From positions 1 through 29,989 of the forward strand of contig JAZDMK010000066.1 in assembly GCA_043800975.1 (NCBI GenBank): a stretch of 29,989 nt of DNA, written 5' to 3'. Each line of letters opens with the position of its first letter. Position 1 is the first letter of the stretch. The notes under the pieces are model-generated. The model was not told where the DNA came from, made no database searches, and saw only the letters and a program-made list of their open reading frames with translations. The stretch is from JAZDMK01 sp043800975. Lineage in GTDB: Bacteria > Bacteroidota > Bacteroidia > Bacteroidales > JAHJDW01. Below, one piece after another: positions 1 through 6,914 of the stretch. Position numbers and translations under genes: made by a program.

Positions 1-825
1 ATGAGAACCCACGGGAAGTGCTTCGTAATCGGCTTCACCATCGGGATCGGTTTCAACTTTTACACCTGAAGTGGCATCTTCGACCTGAACGAATTCGATG
101 GGTTCGCCGGTGCTTTCATCGAGAATGACGAGCTGAACAAAACCTGAAGGTGCGAGAGGATCGGGGTTGGCGGTGTGTCCACGGTAATCATAAATTACAC
201 GGGAATTTTTGTAGAGGGTGATGAAATTTGCATCGGCATCATCGGTGAGTACAGCCAACTTGTCGATCTGGAAACGCAGTATATGACTGGCTTCGGAGTA
301 TAGTTTCTTCAACAGGCGCGTGTTGGTTTTGTGGGTAGCGCGGGCTGCATTGGCCTGAGAGAACGACTGCGTGAAAGCTGCAATCTGGTTGGAGAAATTG
401 GCAAGCAGTACAGGATCGACGCCGTATGCATTGAGCTGTACAATGTTTTCGGTTGCTCTTTCATAAATGAGGTTGCATGTTTCGGCAAATACTTCATCGT
501 TCATTTTTTCGAGTTCGTAACGAGAAAACTGAATGGATGTGATGAGTTGAAAATTTTCGATTGCATCGCAATATGCCTGCAGAGCAGATGAAATTTTGAA
601 TGCTGTTTTTGCTGTATGCTCTTTGTGTTTGTTTTTATCGAGGGTGAAGCCTGTGAGGTCGATGCCCTGTAGCTTTTCGACTTGTTTGATTTCAGAAACT
701 TTGAGGCGGAAAGCCTGAATTGCATTGGTAAGAGCAATGATGAGCGCTGCTATTGCAGGGTTCTGATCGAAGATGGCGAGGACTGTATCATACATCCTGT
801 GCCTGTTTAGCTGAGTTGTTTTCAT
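1..825 (-). CDS. Hypothetical protein with C-terminal carboxypeptidase-regulatory-like domain (partial, 3' end off the left edge)
   Basis: The minus strand is open from an ATG at 825-823 to base 1 with no in-frame stop, giving 275 codons; the C-terminus lies outside the window. Residues 1 to about 220 are rich in Ala, Glu, Gln, Lys and Leu and look mostly alpha-helical, with no signal peptide or membrane segment. From about residue 225 the sequence turns to short beta strands (FVQLVILDESTGEPIEFVQV, then DPDGEADYEALPVG), the pattern of a carboxypeptidase D regulatory-like / Ig-like domain, which usually carries Tyr-x-Gly turns and is common in Bacteroidota. A second in-frame Met at residue 11 is an alternative start. 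A possible leader ORF ends 14 nt upstream. I do not recognise a named family and assign no function. Confidence is high that it is a gene, low for its role. Confidence 0.8.
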   Translation of the reverse strand, partial: MKTTQLNRHRMYDTVLAIFDQNPAIAALIIALTNAIQAFRLKVSEIKQVEKLQGIDLTGFTLDKNKHKEHTAKTAFKISSALQAYCDAIENFQLITSIQFSRYELEKMNDEVFAETCNLIYERATENIVQLNAYGVDPVLLANFSNQIAAFTQSFSQANAARATHKTNTRLLKKLYSEASHILRFQIDKLAVLTDDADANFITLYKNSRVIYDYRGHTANPDPLAPSGFVQLVILDESTGEPIEFVQVEDATSGVKVETDPDGEADYEALPVGSH

Positions 826-839
826 AGCTGTAATTTTTT

Positions 840-902
840 TTAATTAATAATAACGTTTTGTTTTTTTAAGAGGCCGGTGAACGGCTGCATGGGTAGAATC
901 AT
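840..902 (-). CDS. Possible 20-aa leader peptide / small ORF with a perfect Shine-Dalgarno sequence
   Basis: On the minus strand an ATG at 902-900 opens a 20-codon frame that ends in TAA at 842-840 (peptide begins MILPMQPFTGLL and ends QNVIIN). Just upstream, at 913-907, is AGGAGGT, a full anti-16S match, four bases from the ATG. Such a strong Shine-Dalgarno sequence stands out because the other starts in this window have A-rich leaders without one, as is usual in Bacteroidota. The stop is 14 nt before the start of the 1-825 gene, so translation of this frame could influence that gene. The peptide has no family features, and the match could be chance. Confidence 0.3.
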   Translation of the reverse strand: MILPMQPFTGLLKKQNVIIN

Positions 903-913
903 GGTTACCTCCT

Positions 914-1468
914 TTTTTTGGTTAGTGAATTTGAAATATTAACGGAGGGATTTTGAAAATAGTATAGGTGAATTGTTAAAAAATGTGAAAATTATTTATT
1001 GCGATAAGGTGGTGGTGGCGGGTGATTGGGACTAAAACGATAGAGGACTTTTGAACAGCCGAACAATAGAACATTTGAGCCATCCCCGCCTGAACGGCGG
1101 GCAGGGAAGTACGAATAAATACGAACGTACAAATTACGAAATACGAAAACTTTGTAGTAGAAGTGGTAGTAGCAGGCCTTTGCGATTTTTTCTTTAACAC
1201 ATAGGCATCATAGAAAATTCACATAGGCACATAGGAATGCGGGCAAGCGTAGCTGGGGCTTTTCTTTTTTTTGCCACTAAGGCACCAAGACACCCCGTCC
1301 GAGCGGATGTTCATCCGGGCGGGCAAGTTTCACCAAAGTTTTTACTTTTCGGTTTTCTTTAACACATAGAATCAGTAGGAAGTCATAGGCACATAGAGAA
1401 AAGCTCAAAGTTGGGAGACAGAAGCTAGAAGATGACGATCCCTGAATAGTAATGACCGTTTTAATTTA
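914..1468. other. Gene-poor intergenic stretch made of decayed repeats
   Basis: No convincing coding frame lies here; the short open frames have no start context and read through repeats. The stretch holds a GC hairpin at 1085-1101 (CCCGCC, loop TGAAC, GGCGGG), a run of tacgaa-like words at 1107-1150, a first copy of the 'aacacatag…cacatag' motif at about 1195-1233, and the longer repeat unit at 1273-1404. It lies between two minus-strand genes. Confidence 0.7.
1273..1404. repeat. Dispersed intergenic repeat, copy 1, interrupted by a GC hairpin
   Basis: The order of parts is gccactaaggcaccaagaca, a GC hairpin at 1294-1323, caagtttcaccaaagttttt, ggttttctttaacacatag, then a tag-rich end reaching gtcataggcacatagag. 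The same order recurs at 3088-3257, and the end segment alone recurs at 2951-3006. The hairpin pairs CCCGTCC (1294-1300) with GGGCGGG (1317-1323) around an inner CGGAT/ATCCG stem. No coding frame is conserved between copies, so this looks like a non-coding repeat family. Confidence 0.7.
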
Positions 1469-2836
1469 TCACTTAATAATTTTGTAACGTGCTGTTTTGT
1501 TTTCAGATGTTAACTGAAGAATGTATATTCCTTTTGTAAGATTTGAAATGTTGATTTGAGGATCAGATAATGAAAAGGGTTGTTGCAGCACTACCTGCCC
1601 AAGTTGATTGAAAATGGTTATCTCCGGATTTAGGAGTTGAACAGAGGTGTTAATATAAATCAAATCGCCGGCGGGATTGGGATACACTTCGATTGAAAAA
1701 TTTTCTACATTATCATTTATTGCAGTGGTGCCGCCGGGAGCAACGAAGTTGGGTAAGCCGCATTTGCTTGTTCTTCCGCCCAAATAAATTCCGTTATCTG
1801 AAAAGTTGCATGATACTCCTGAAACGTCAGGAGAATTTATAGCAGCAAGATAGTCGTCACTGTATTTTGCAATATAGATTTTATCATCAGGTGCGTTTTG
1901 CATATAACCCGTATAATAAGGGTCGGGGCCTGTTACGTTACCTACTACTGTTTCTGATGCAATAATAGTAGCCTGATTGTTACTTGAAATATTGTATTGT
2001 GTGATTGGCGTATTCCACAAACGTGAAGTGTAGAGGTAAACCCCATTTGGAGAGAATGCACAGCCCCAAGCATATGTGCTTGGTATAATTATACAATTGG
2101 ATAAAACACCCGTATTACAATTGAAATCATACAATTCGTATTGTGTATTATATATTGCAGAACAAATTTTATTACCTTTTGGAGCAACTGTCATCTGACC
2201 GCAGGCAAGAGTTGTGTTTCCAGACATTGATGTTCCGATTGTACTTACAACTGGAGTTGTATTCAATCCAGAAGAAGTCAATAAATATGCATTATAAGAG
2301 CCGCTTCCATAGGGATGTGCGATGACCCAAATGTCCAGACCATTGGCGTGATATGTTGCACACATTCTTTCAGTAGCAGGGTTGAGTAACATTACATTTT
2401 TTACTGCAGTAACATCACCATCACCACTGTTGAGAGACATGTCTATAACAGAATATTCCAAACCTTTTGCGCCATTAAGATAATCAGTTGTAAAAAGATA
2501 GTACAAAGAATTGCTACCAGGCTGCTTAACTGCAAAAGCGCAGGTTCCTCCGGAGATATTTCCCTGAAGACCGGAACCGTTGGGCATAACCGTATGGTTT
2601 CTGTTCCAAACTGATAAACCATTCGAATAAAATAAAAGAGAGCCGGTTGATTTGTCTGCAACAGTAGCTGAATTATCTATTGTAGCCATTGCATTGTTGG
2701 TAAGTGCGACAGGTGATCCTGAATTAAAATCCAGACCAGCATTATCACCAAAATACCAGATATTTTTTTCATTCTGAGAAAAAGATGAGAATGAAAACAG
2801 CAAAAATGCTATTGAAACAAGGAATGTTTTTTTCAT
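1469..2836 (-). CDS. Secreted beta-propeller protein with T9SS type A sorting domain
   Basis: 455 aa. An upstream in-frame ATG at 2935 would add 33 residues before the signal peptide, so I take the ATG at 2836, which gives MKKTFLVSIAFLLFSFSSFSQ, a clean signal peptide ending in SFSQ. Residues about 20-370 hold WD/YVTN-like propeller blades with repeats such as IWYFGDNAGLDFNSG and KICSAIYN. The last 75 residues are a T9SS type A C-terminal domain: VYPNPAGD, a GQVV turn, GIYILQL and a final YKIIK. The protein should cross the outer membrane through T9SS and have this domain cleaved. Its N-terminal half is clearly paralogous to that of the 9346-12132 gene (shared AFAVKQPG and MPNGSG words). Its substrate or ligand is unknown. 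Confidence 0.92.
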   Translation of the reverse strand: MKKTFLVSIAFLLFSFSSFSQNEKNIWYFGDNAGLDFNSGSPVALTNNAMATIDNSATVADKSTGSLLFYSNGLSVWNRNHTVMPNGSGLQGNISGGTCAFAVKQPGSNSLYYLFTTDYLNGAKGLEYSVIDMSLNSGDGDVTAVKNVMLLNPATERMCATYHANGLDIWVIAHPYGSGSYNAYLLTSSGLNTTPVVSTIGTSMSGNTTLACGQMTVAPKGNKICSAIYNTQYELYDFNCNTGVLSNCIIIPSTYAWGCAFSPNGVYLYTSRLWNTPITQYNISSNNQATIIASETVVGNVTGPDPYYTGYMQNAPDDKIYIAKYSDDYLAAINSPDVSGVSCNFSDNGIYLGGRTSKCGLPNFVAPGGTTAINDNVENFSIEVYPNPAGDLIYINTSVQLLNPEITIFNQLGQVVLQQPFSLSDPQINISNLTKGIYILQLTSENKTARYKIIK

Positions 2837-2860
2837 GGGGTTGGGTTCATTTATGTGCTC

Positions 2861-2868
2861 CAAAGATA
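2861..2868 (-). promoter_or_regulatory. Candidate -7 promoter box for the 1469-2836 gene
   Basis: On the minus strand the sequence reads TATCTTTG, a match to the Bacteroidota -7 consensus TAnnTTTG. It lies 24 nt before the chosen ATG at 2836, inside the frame of the longer ORF, which supports the shorter start. I see no convincing -33 TTG. Confidence 0.45.
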
Positions 2869-2950
2869 AACAATAAAAATGAAAATATGAAAAAGCGCGA
2901 AGACCGGAGACAGAAGTTAGAAGAAAATACAGCATGCGGTGGCAAGGGCT

Positions 2951-3006
2951 TAGCGGTTTTCGTTAACACATAGAATCAGTAGGAAGACATAGGCACATAG
3001 AAAGTC
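2951..3006. repeat. Dispersed intergenic repeat, partial copy 2
   Basis: Begins tagcggttttcgttaacaca and runs through tagaatcagtaggaagacat to aggcacatag. It is nearly identical to 1351-1400, including the 'atcagtagga' word, but lacks the 'gccactaaggcacc' head and the hairpin. Confidence 0.7.
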
Positions 3007-3087
3007 AGTGGCAGTTGTAGTGGCAGTCTCTCGTCGAAGTACAAATGTGTACGAACATACGAAGTACGAATTTCAATACAAATATTT

Positions 3088-3257
3088 GCCACCAAGACTC
3101 TAAGACACCAAGCTTCACTAAAAAATACAATGCCATGAAGCGCAACTGAGTCCGCCGCGGCGGGCAAGTTTCACCAAAGTTTTTTTTACTTAGCGGTTTT
3201 CTTTAACACATAGGCAACAGTAGGAAGGCATAGGCACATAGAAAAAAGCGCGAAGAT
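3088..3257. repeat. Dispersed intergenic repeat, copy 3, interrupted by a GC hairpin
   Basis: Same order as 1273-1404: gccaccaagactctaagaca, an AT-rich insert, a GC hairpin at 3152-3163 (CCGCC-gc-GGCGG), caagtttcaccaaagttttt, tagcggttttctttaacaca, and a tag-rich end with cataggcacatag at 3229-3241. The sequence after both hairpins is the same (cgggcaagtttcaccaaag), although the hairpins themselves differ. Confidence 0.7.
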
Positions 3258-3374
3258 TTAAGCAATTGGCAATAGCAAACAGGCAAATTCACACTCCCTT
3301 TGGAGCGAAAAAAGATAAACAATTAAAATCTTAAAACCAACGGCACAAAAAGACCAACAGAAAGCATGTGTTTT

Positions 3375-3402
3375 TTTGCAAATAAAAAAAAGTATACATT
3401 TG
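3375..3402 (+). promoter_or_regulatory. Bacteroidota-type promoter for a small RNA
   Basis: TTTG at 3375-3378 and TACATTTG at 3395-3402 match the -33 (TTTG/TTG) and -7 (TAnnTTTG) elements of the phylum, with a 16-nt spacer that is a little short. A start a few bases past 3402 would place the first pairing strand of the structure below at the 5' end of the RNA. Confidence 0.5.
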
Positions 3403-3405
3403 CAT

Positions 3406-3475
3406 ATCCCTAATCGGGGCTGCGATCATAATAGGGATTCTTTTTTATGGTGGGAAAATCGCAGTCCCTTTTTTT
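3406..3475 (+). ncRNA. Candidate small RNA with H-type pseudoknot and built-in terminator
   Basis: Two helices are visible. ATCCCTA (3406-3412) pairs fully with TAGGGAT (3432-3438). GGGGCTGCGAT (3416-3426) pairs with ATCGCAGTCCC (3458-3468) over 11 bp with one G-T wobble. They interleave, so they form either an H-type pseudoknot (linkers of 3, 5 and 19 nt) or two alternative folds. Seven T residues follow the second helix directly. A Bacteroidota-type promoter sits just upstream, and the RNA ends 11 nt before the convergent flippase stop codon. There is no gene downstream on this strand for a riboswitch to control, so a free-standing small RNA is more likely. I cannot match it to a named RNA family from memory. 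Confidence 0.6.
3416..3475 (+). terminator. Rho-independent terminator of the candidate small RNA
   Basis: An 11-bp GC-rich stem (3416-3426 with 3458-3468), a 31-nt loop, then a run of seven T. The 5' half of the stem lies inside the loop of the upstream 7-bp helix, so the pseudoknot and the terminator share pairing bases. Confidence 0.6.
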
Positions 3476-3486
3476 ATACCCTGAAT

Positions 3487-4935
3487 TTATTTTTTTTGCA
3501 GAAGCTGCCTGACAAGGAGCCGGACTTCATTTCGGTATGCTATGCTTACAATTATTACCGAAAATGCCAGTATAGCAAGGTTATTCAGGTGTGGCTGCGT
3601 GAACAGGGGCAGGAAATAAATAGCCACAATAAATGCTGAAAAGAGCAATGGCAGCAGAATGAATTTCAGTAAATTGATTTTGAAATGATAATACCGGTTG
3701 CTTGCGAAATAAAGTAAGAGTACCTGAACGGGTTTGATTATAACCAAGGTCCATACTGCGCCCATGATTCCCAGCTGGCGAATCAGAAAAATACCAAGCC
3801 CAACCTGTAGCACGGCGGCAATAAAAAAGACGATCGGCAGTACCTTTGTTTTTTTGTAGAAATAAACGGGGGCAAGATACATGCTCATCAGCCCGCGGAA
3901 TACAAACTGCACGGCAAGCAATGGTAAAAAGCCAAAGGCAATGTAAAAGTCCTTGTTGGTAATAATTGCCGGAAGCGCAAGCGGCATAATGAATATCACA
4001 AAAGGAATCAGGAGAATTGAAACGGCAGTGAACCCGCTAAAATACCGGTTTACCTCAACAGTGCTGGTGCGGGAAGTATTGTTAACCCAAATATCGAACA
4101 CCTTAGGATAGATGGCAGCTGTTAATCCATTCTGAAAAAAATCGACAACGATGATGCATTTAAGACCAAAATCGTAAATAGCCACTTCGGTGGGATTGAA
4201 ATAATCGTTGATAATAAACCTGTCGATATAGTTAACAATCCACAGCAGCGCAGAATAGGCCAGCAAAGGAAGACAGAAATTCAGGATGGTTTTGAACAAT
4301 TCCTTTTTGATACGAAAGCCAAATTCATGGATAAAGAAATAAAGTGCAAGAATAAATATCAATACGCCTGAAAGAAGACGACCCCACATAGGGCCAATGA
4401 GTGTGTATGGATAAAGAAATATTCCGGCCAATGAAATCAGAATTGTGATTGCAAAGTTGAACGAATTGACCCAGAAAAAACGTTCGGGTTTTTGCTGGTT
4501 AACCAGCAAATTGGCATAGGTGCGGAAGAAGCTGTTGAATATCCCGGTAAGGACGCTCATGAGCCCGTATGGAAAAAAAGACAGGGAACTATCGCGAAAA
4601 AGCACATTGAACAAAGGCTCGCCCAGAAAGAGAGAGATAAGGGTAAGGCCGGCGCCGATGATAACAAGCGAAGCGACAACAGTACCAATATTATCTTTCA
4701 GTTTTTGTTTGTCGTTTTTGCAATCGTAATAATACACTCCGATGTAAGAATCGAAGCCGAAGTTGGCCAGTACCTGAACGGCAAAAGTAATGCTGACATA
4801 CAGGGTAAGATTTCCAAAATCGGCTGTTGAGAGCAGATTGGTATAAAAAGGAAGAAGGATAAAACCTGAGAAAAGCGGCAGTGACCCAATGAGGGAGTAT
4901 ATAAGGGATGACTTTATAAACTTGGTTGAAATCAT
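3487..4935 (-). CDS. Polysaccharide flippase (Wzx-like, MATE/MOP superfamily)
   Basis: 482 aa, starting at the ATG 4935-4933 (MISTKFIKSS). The protein is almost entirely hydrophobic helices, about 12 to 14 membrane segments, with the N-terminal pattern of oligosaccharide flippases (SLIYSLIGSLPLFSGFILLP, then FYTNLLSTADFGNLTLYVS). Length fits the family (about 420-520 aa). These inner-membrane proteins move lipid-linked sugar repeat units to the periplasmic face for O-antigen or capsule assembly. It is transcribed divergently from a methyltransferase and a GT4 glycosyltransferase, which supports a surface-glycan role. A lipid II or teichoic acid type flippase cannot be excluded from sequence alone. 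Confidence 0.88.
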   Translation of the reverse strand: MISTKFIKSSLIYSLIGSLPLFSGFILLPFYTNLLSTADFGNLTLYVSITFAVQVLANFGFDSYIGVYYYDCKNDKQKLKDNIGTVVASLVIIGAGLTLISLFLGEPLFNVLFRDSSLSFFPYGLMSVLTGIFNSFFRTYANLLVNQQKPERFFWVNSFNFAITILISLAGIFLYPYTLIGPMWGRLLSGVLIFILALYFFIHEFGFRIKKELFKTILNFCLPLLAYSALLWIVNYIDRFIINDYFNPTEVAIYDFGLKCIIVVDFFQNGLTAAIYPKVFDIWVNNTSRTSTVEVNRYFSGFTAVSILLIPFVIFIMPLALPAIITNKDFYIAFGFLPLLAVQFVFRGLMSMYLAPVYFYKKTKVLPIVFFIAAVLQVGLGIFLIRQLGIMGAVWTLVIIKPVQVLLLYFASNRYYHFKINLLKFILLPLLFSAFIVAIYFLPLFTQPHLNNLAILAFSVIIVSIAYRNEVRLLVRQLLQKK

Positions 4936-4953
4936 AATGCTGTGTAGCTGTTA

Positions 4954-4980
4954 CAAAAGTAAGTTTTTTTTTTACTTTTG
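4954..4980. promoter_or_regulatory. Divergent promoter with mirror-image -7 boxes
   Basis: CAAAAGTAA (4954-4962) and TTACTTTTG (4972-4980) form a perfect 9-bp inverted repeat around a T-rich spacer. Each arm holds TACTTTTG, a match to the -7 consensus TAnnTTTG, one pointing to the flippase (ATG at 4935) and one to the methyltransferase (ATG at 4999). Both starts lie about 18 nt from their box. Clear -33 elements are not visible, so overlap of the two promoters or an operator are both possible. Confidence 0.5.
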
Positions 4981-4998
4981 CCTGTACAATGATTTTCT

Positions 4999-5718
4999 AT
5001 GACAGATTTTGATGAAATGATGCCTTATTTAAAAGGCGAAAAATTCGATAACGCAAAAAGATTTACATATAATTTTTCGGACAACCCGCTCGCGGGCAGA
5101 GAAGAACTTATTGTTGATCTGATACGCGGAAAAAAAGCGATCCATGTGGGATGTGTGGATCATGTGGAACTGCTTAAACAAAAAATTGATGAGAAGACCT
5201 GGTTGCACGGGATGATGATGGATGCAACCACGCGCTGCCTTGGGGTTGATATAAACTGTGAAGGAATATCCCTACTGAAGCAGGAATTTAAAATTGACGA
5301 CCTTGTGTGCCACGATATAACTTCGGAAAACAAATCGGCCGAAATAGAATCCGACCACTGGGACTATGTTGTATTGGGTGAAGTGCTGGAACATATTGAT
5401 AACCCTGTACATTTTCTGAGCAGTATCCGAAAAAACTATAAAGGCAAAATTGACAGGATTATTGTATCAGTACCGAATGCTTTTAAAATTTCGAATTTTA
5501 AAAGAGTCAGAAAAAACGCCGAAGAGATCAATACCGATCACCGTTATTGGTTTACACCTTTTACGCTTGCAAAAATACTGGTGGATAGCGGGTATAAACC
5601 CGAGAAGCTTTTGATGGAGCTGAACGGGAAGGTGAGGAACAGAGGGATTATCCACAGAATGATTTTAAGGAAATACCCATTGCTGAGAGACGGTCTAATG
5701 ATAATTGGATCGCTTTAA
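4999..5718 (+). CDS. Class I SAM-dependent methyltransferase
   Basis: 239 aa. The ATG at 4999 is used because an ATG ten bases upstream reaches a stop after seven codons. Rossmann-fold features are visible: motif I AIHVGCVDH near residues 47-55, an acidic residue at the end of strand 2 (GVD, Asp84), and motif IV with the loop VVLGEVLEHIDNP near 124-136, the EVLEH form typical of small-molecule methyltransferases. No signal peptide or membrane segment. It is 26 nt upstream of the GT4 gene in the same direction, so they are probably one operon, and a role in modifying a sugar or lipid-linked glycan is plausible. The acceptor cannot be told from the sequence. Confidence 0.85.
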   Translation: MTDFDEMMPYLKGEKFDNAKRFTYNFSDNPLAGREELIVDLIRGKKAIHVGCVDHVELLKQKIDEKTWLHGMMMDATTRCLGVDINCEGISLLKQEFKIDDLVCHDITSENKSAEIESDHWDYVVLGEVLEHIDNPVHFLSSIRKNYKGKIDRIIVSVPNAFKISNFKRVRKNAEEINTDHRYWFTPFTLAKILVDSGYKPEKLLMELNGKVRNRGIIHRMILRKYPLLRDGLMIIGSL

Positions 5719-5744
5719 TTTTTTGAAAGTAACTAAATTTAAGA

Positions 5745-6914
5745 ATGAACATTTGCTTTATATGCCCGGAATATCCGGAAGGACCGCATGGTGGTGTGGG
5801 GACGATGACGAGAGTGCTTGCAAGAGAATTGGTAAGAATGGGGAATGAAGTAAGAGTAATTGGAGTGTATCCCGAAAGTTATCCATCGCCCGATTATGAA
5901 GAAGACCAGGGAGTGAAAGTATGGAGGGTGCGAAGTAAAAAAGGAAAGTTTGGATGGATCGGAGCCTGGAGAAAACAATATAAAATTGTTAGGAAGTGGG
6001 CAAATGAAAAAGAAATTGAAATTGTTGAAGCCCCTGATAGTTGTGGGTGGTTTGGATTATGGCGAAATATTGGAGTTCCGCTTGTATTGCGTTCAAACGG
6101 TTCAAATACATATTTTGCAAAAGTTCTTAATTACAAACCCAACCGACTTACAAAATTTCTTGAATCCAGTTCATATAAAAAAGCTTTTCAATACATATCA
6201 GCATCAATGTTTACAGCTATTGAAACACAAAAGGTTTTCAACCTGAAAAAAGATTTTACTATTATTTATAATGGAATTGAAATTCCAAAAATCGAGAACA
6301 ACCTTGATAGTACTAAGCGTCATAAAAATAAAATTGTTTTTGCAGGAACATTAATTGAAAAGAAAGGTGTGGTTGAGCTTGTGAAAGCAGCTAAAATTTT
6401 GCATAAAGAAAATATTGAGTTTGTGCTTGAGATTTATGGGAAGGATACTGTCACCCCAGAACGTGGATCCATGATAGATTTTCTTTCAAAGAATTTATCA
6501 GAAGAAATAAGAAAGAAAATTATTTTCAAAGGCCATGTTACAAGAGAAGAACTTTTTCAATTGTATCAAAATGCAACCTGCGCAATTTATCCATCCTACG
6601 CAGAAGCATTTGCTTTGGCTCCTTTGGAAGCAATGGCATGTGCATGCCCTGTAATAAATACAAAACTAGGTAGTGGCTGCGAATTAATTGTCAATAATGA
6701 GGAAGGTTTGTTGATTGATCCAAGAGAACCTGCCGAAATTGCAAATGCATTAAAAAAAGTAATAAGCGAACCTGAATTCGCATCCAAAATAGGATCAAAT
6801 GGTTTGAAGAAAGTAAAGAATTCTTTTTCAAAAGAAGTAATGGCAGAACAAACTATCAGCTGTTTTCAGAAAACTATTTCTGACTATAATATCAAGTTTG
6901 GTATTACTGAATAA
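5745..6914 (+). CDS. GT4-family glycosyltransferase
   Basis: 389 aa with the two Rossmann domains of a GT-B fold. The N-terminal domain has the acceptor-side glycine loop GGVGTMTRVLAREL (16-29). The C-terminal domain has the donor-binding segment FAGTLIEKKGVVELVKA (199-215) and the GT4 E-x7-E motif, with Glu287 and Glu295 in EAFALAPLEAMA. It should use a nucleotide-activated sugar to extend a glycan on the cytosolic face of the membrane; donor and acceptor are unknown. It follows the methyltransferase by 26 nt, and its stop overlaps the convergent kelch gene by 11 bp. By eye, the first 300 bases are richer in G than the AT-rich remainder, so composition is uneven within the gene. Confidence 0.9.
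   Translation: MNICFICPEYPEGPHGGVGTMTRVLARELVRMGNEVRVIGVYPESYPSPDYEEDQGVKVWRVRSKKGKFGWIGAWRKQYKIVRKWANEKEIEIVEAPDSCGWFGLWRNIGVPLVLRSNGSNTYFAKVLNYKPNRLTKFLESSSYKKAFQYISASMFTAIETQKVFNLKKDFTIIYNGIEIPKIENNLDSTKRHKNKIVFAGTLIEKKGVVELVKAAKILHKENIEFVLEIYGKDTVTPERGSMIDFLSKNLSEEIRKKIIFKGHVTREELFQLYQNATCAIYPSYAEAFALAPLEAMACACPVINTKLGSGCELIVNNEEGLLIDPREPAEIANALKKVISEPEFASKIGSNGLKKVKNSFSKEVMAEQTISCFQKTISDYNIKFGITE

Larger units (their letters stand above)
2837..3374. other. Gene-poor intergenic stretch rich in repeats
   Basis: No supported gene. It contains repeat ends at 2951-3006, tacgaa-like words at 3040-3075, and the longer repeat at 3088-3257, followed by about 110 bases of AT-rich unique sequence before the small-RNA promoter. 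Confidence 0.7.

Noticed and set aside
1085..1404. CRISPR array
   Set aside because: The repeated words have unequal spacing, are degenerate and are shared between distant sites; there is no regular repeat-spacer unit and no cas gene.
2837..2935. Longer start for the 1469-2836 gene (33 extra residues)
   Set aside because: It would put a hydrophobic stretch before a good signal peptide, and a -7 promoter box lies inside the extension.
3376..3639. Plus-strand open frame of 87 codons
   Set aside because: It starts inside the small-RNA promoter, crosses its terminator and runs antisense into the flippase; no signal for a start.
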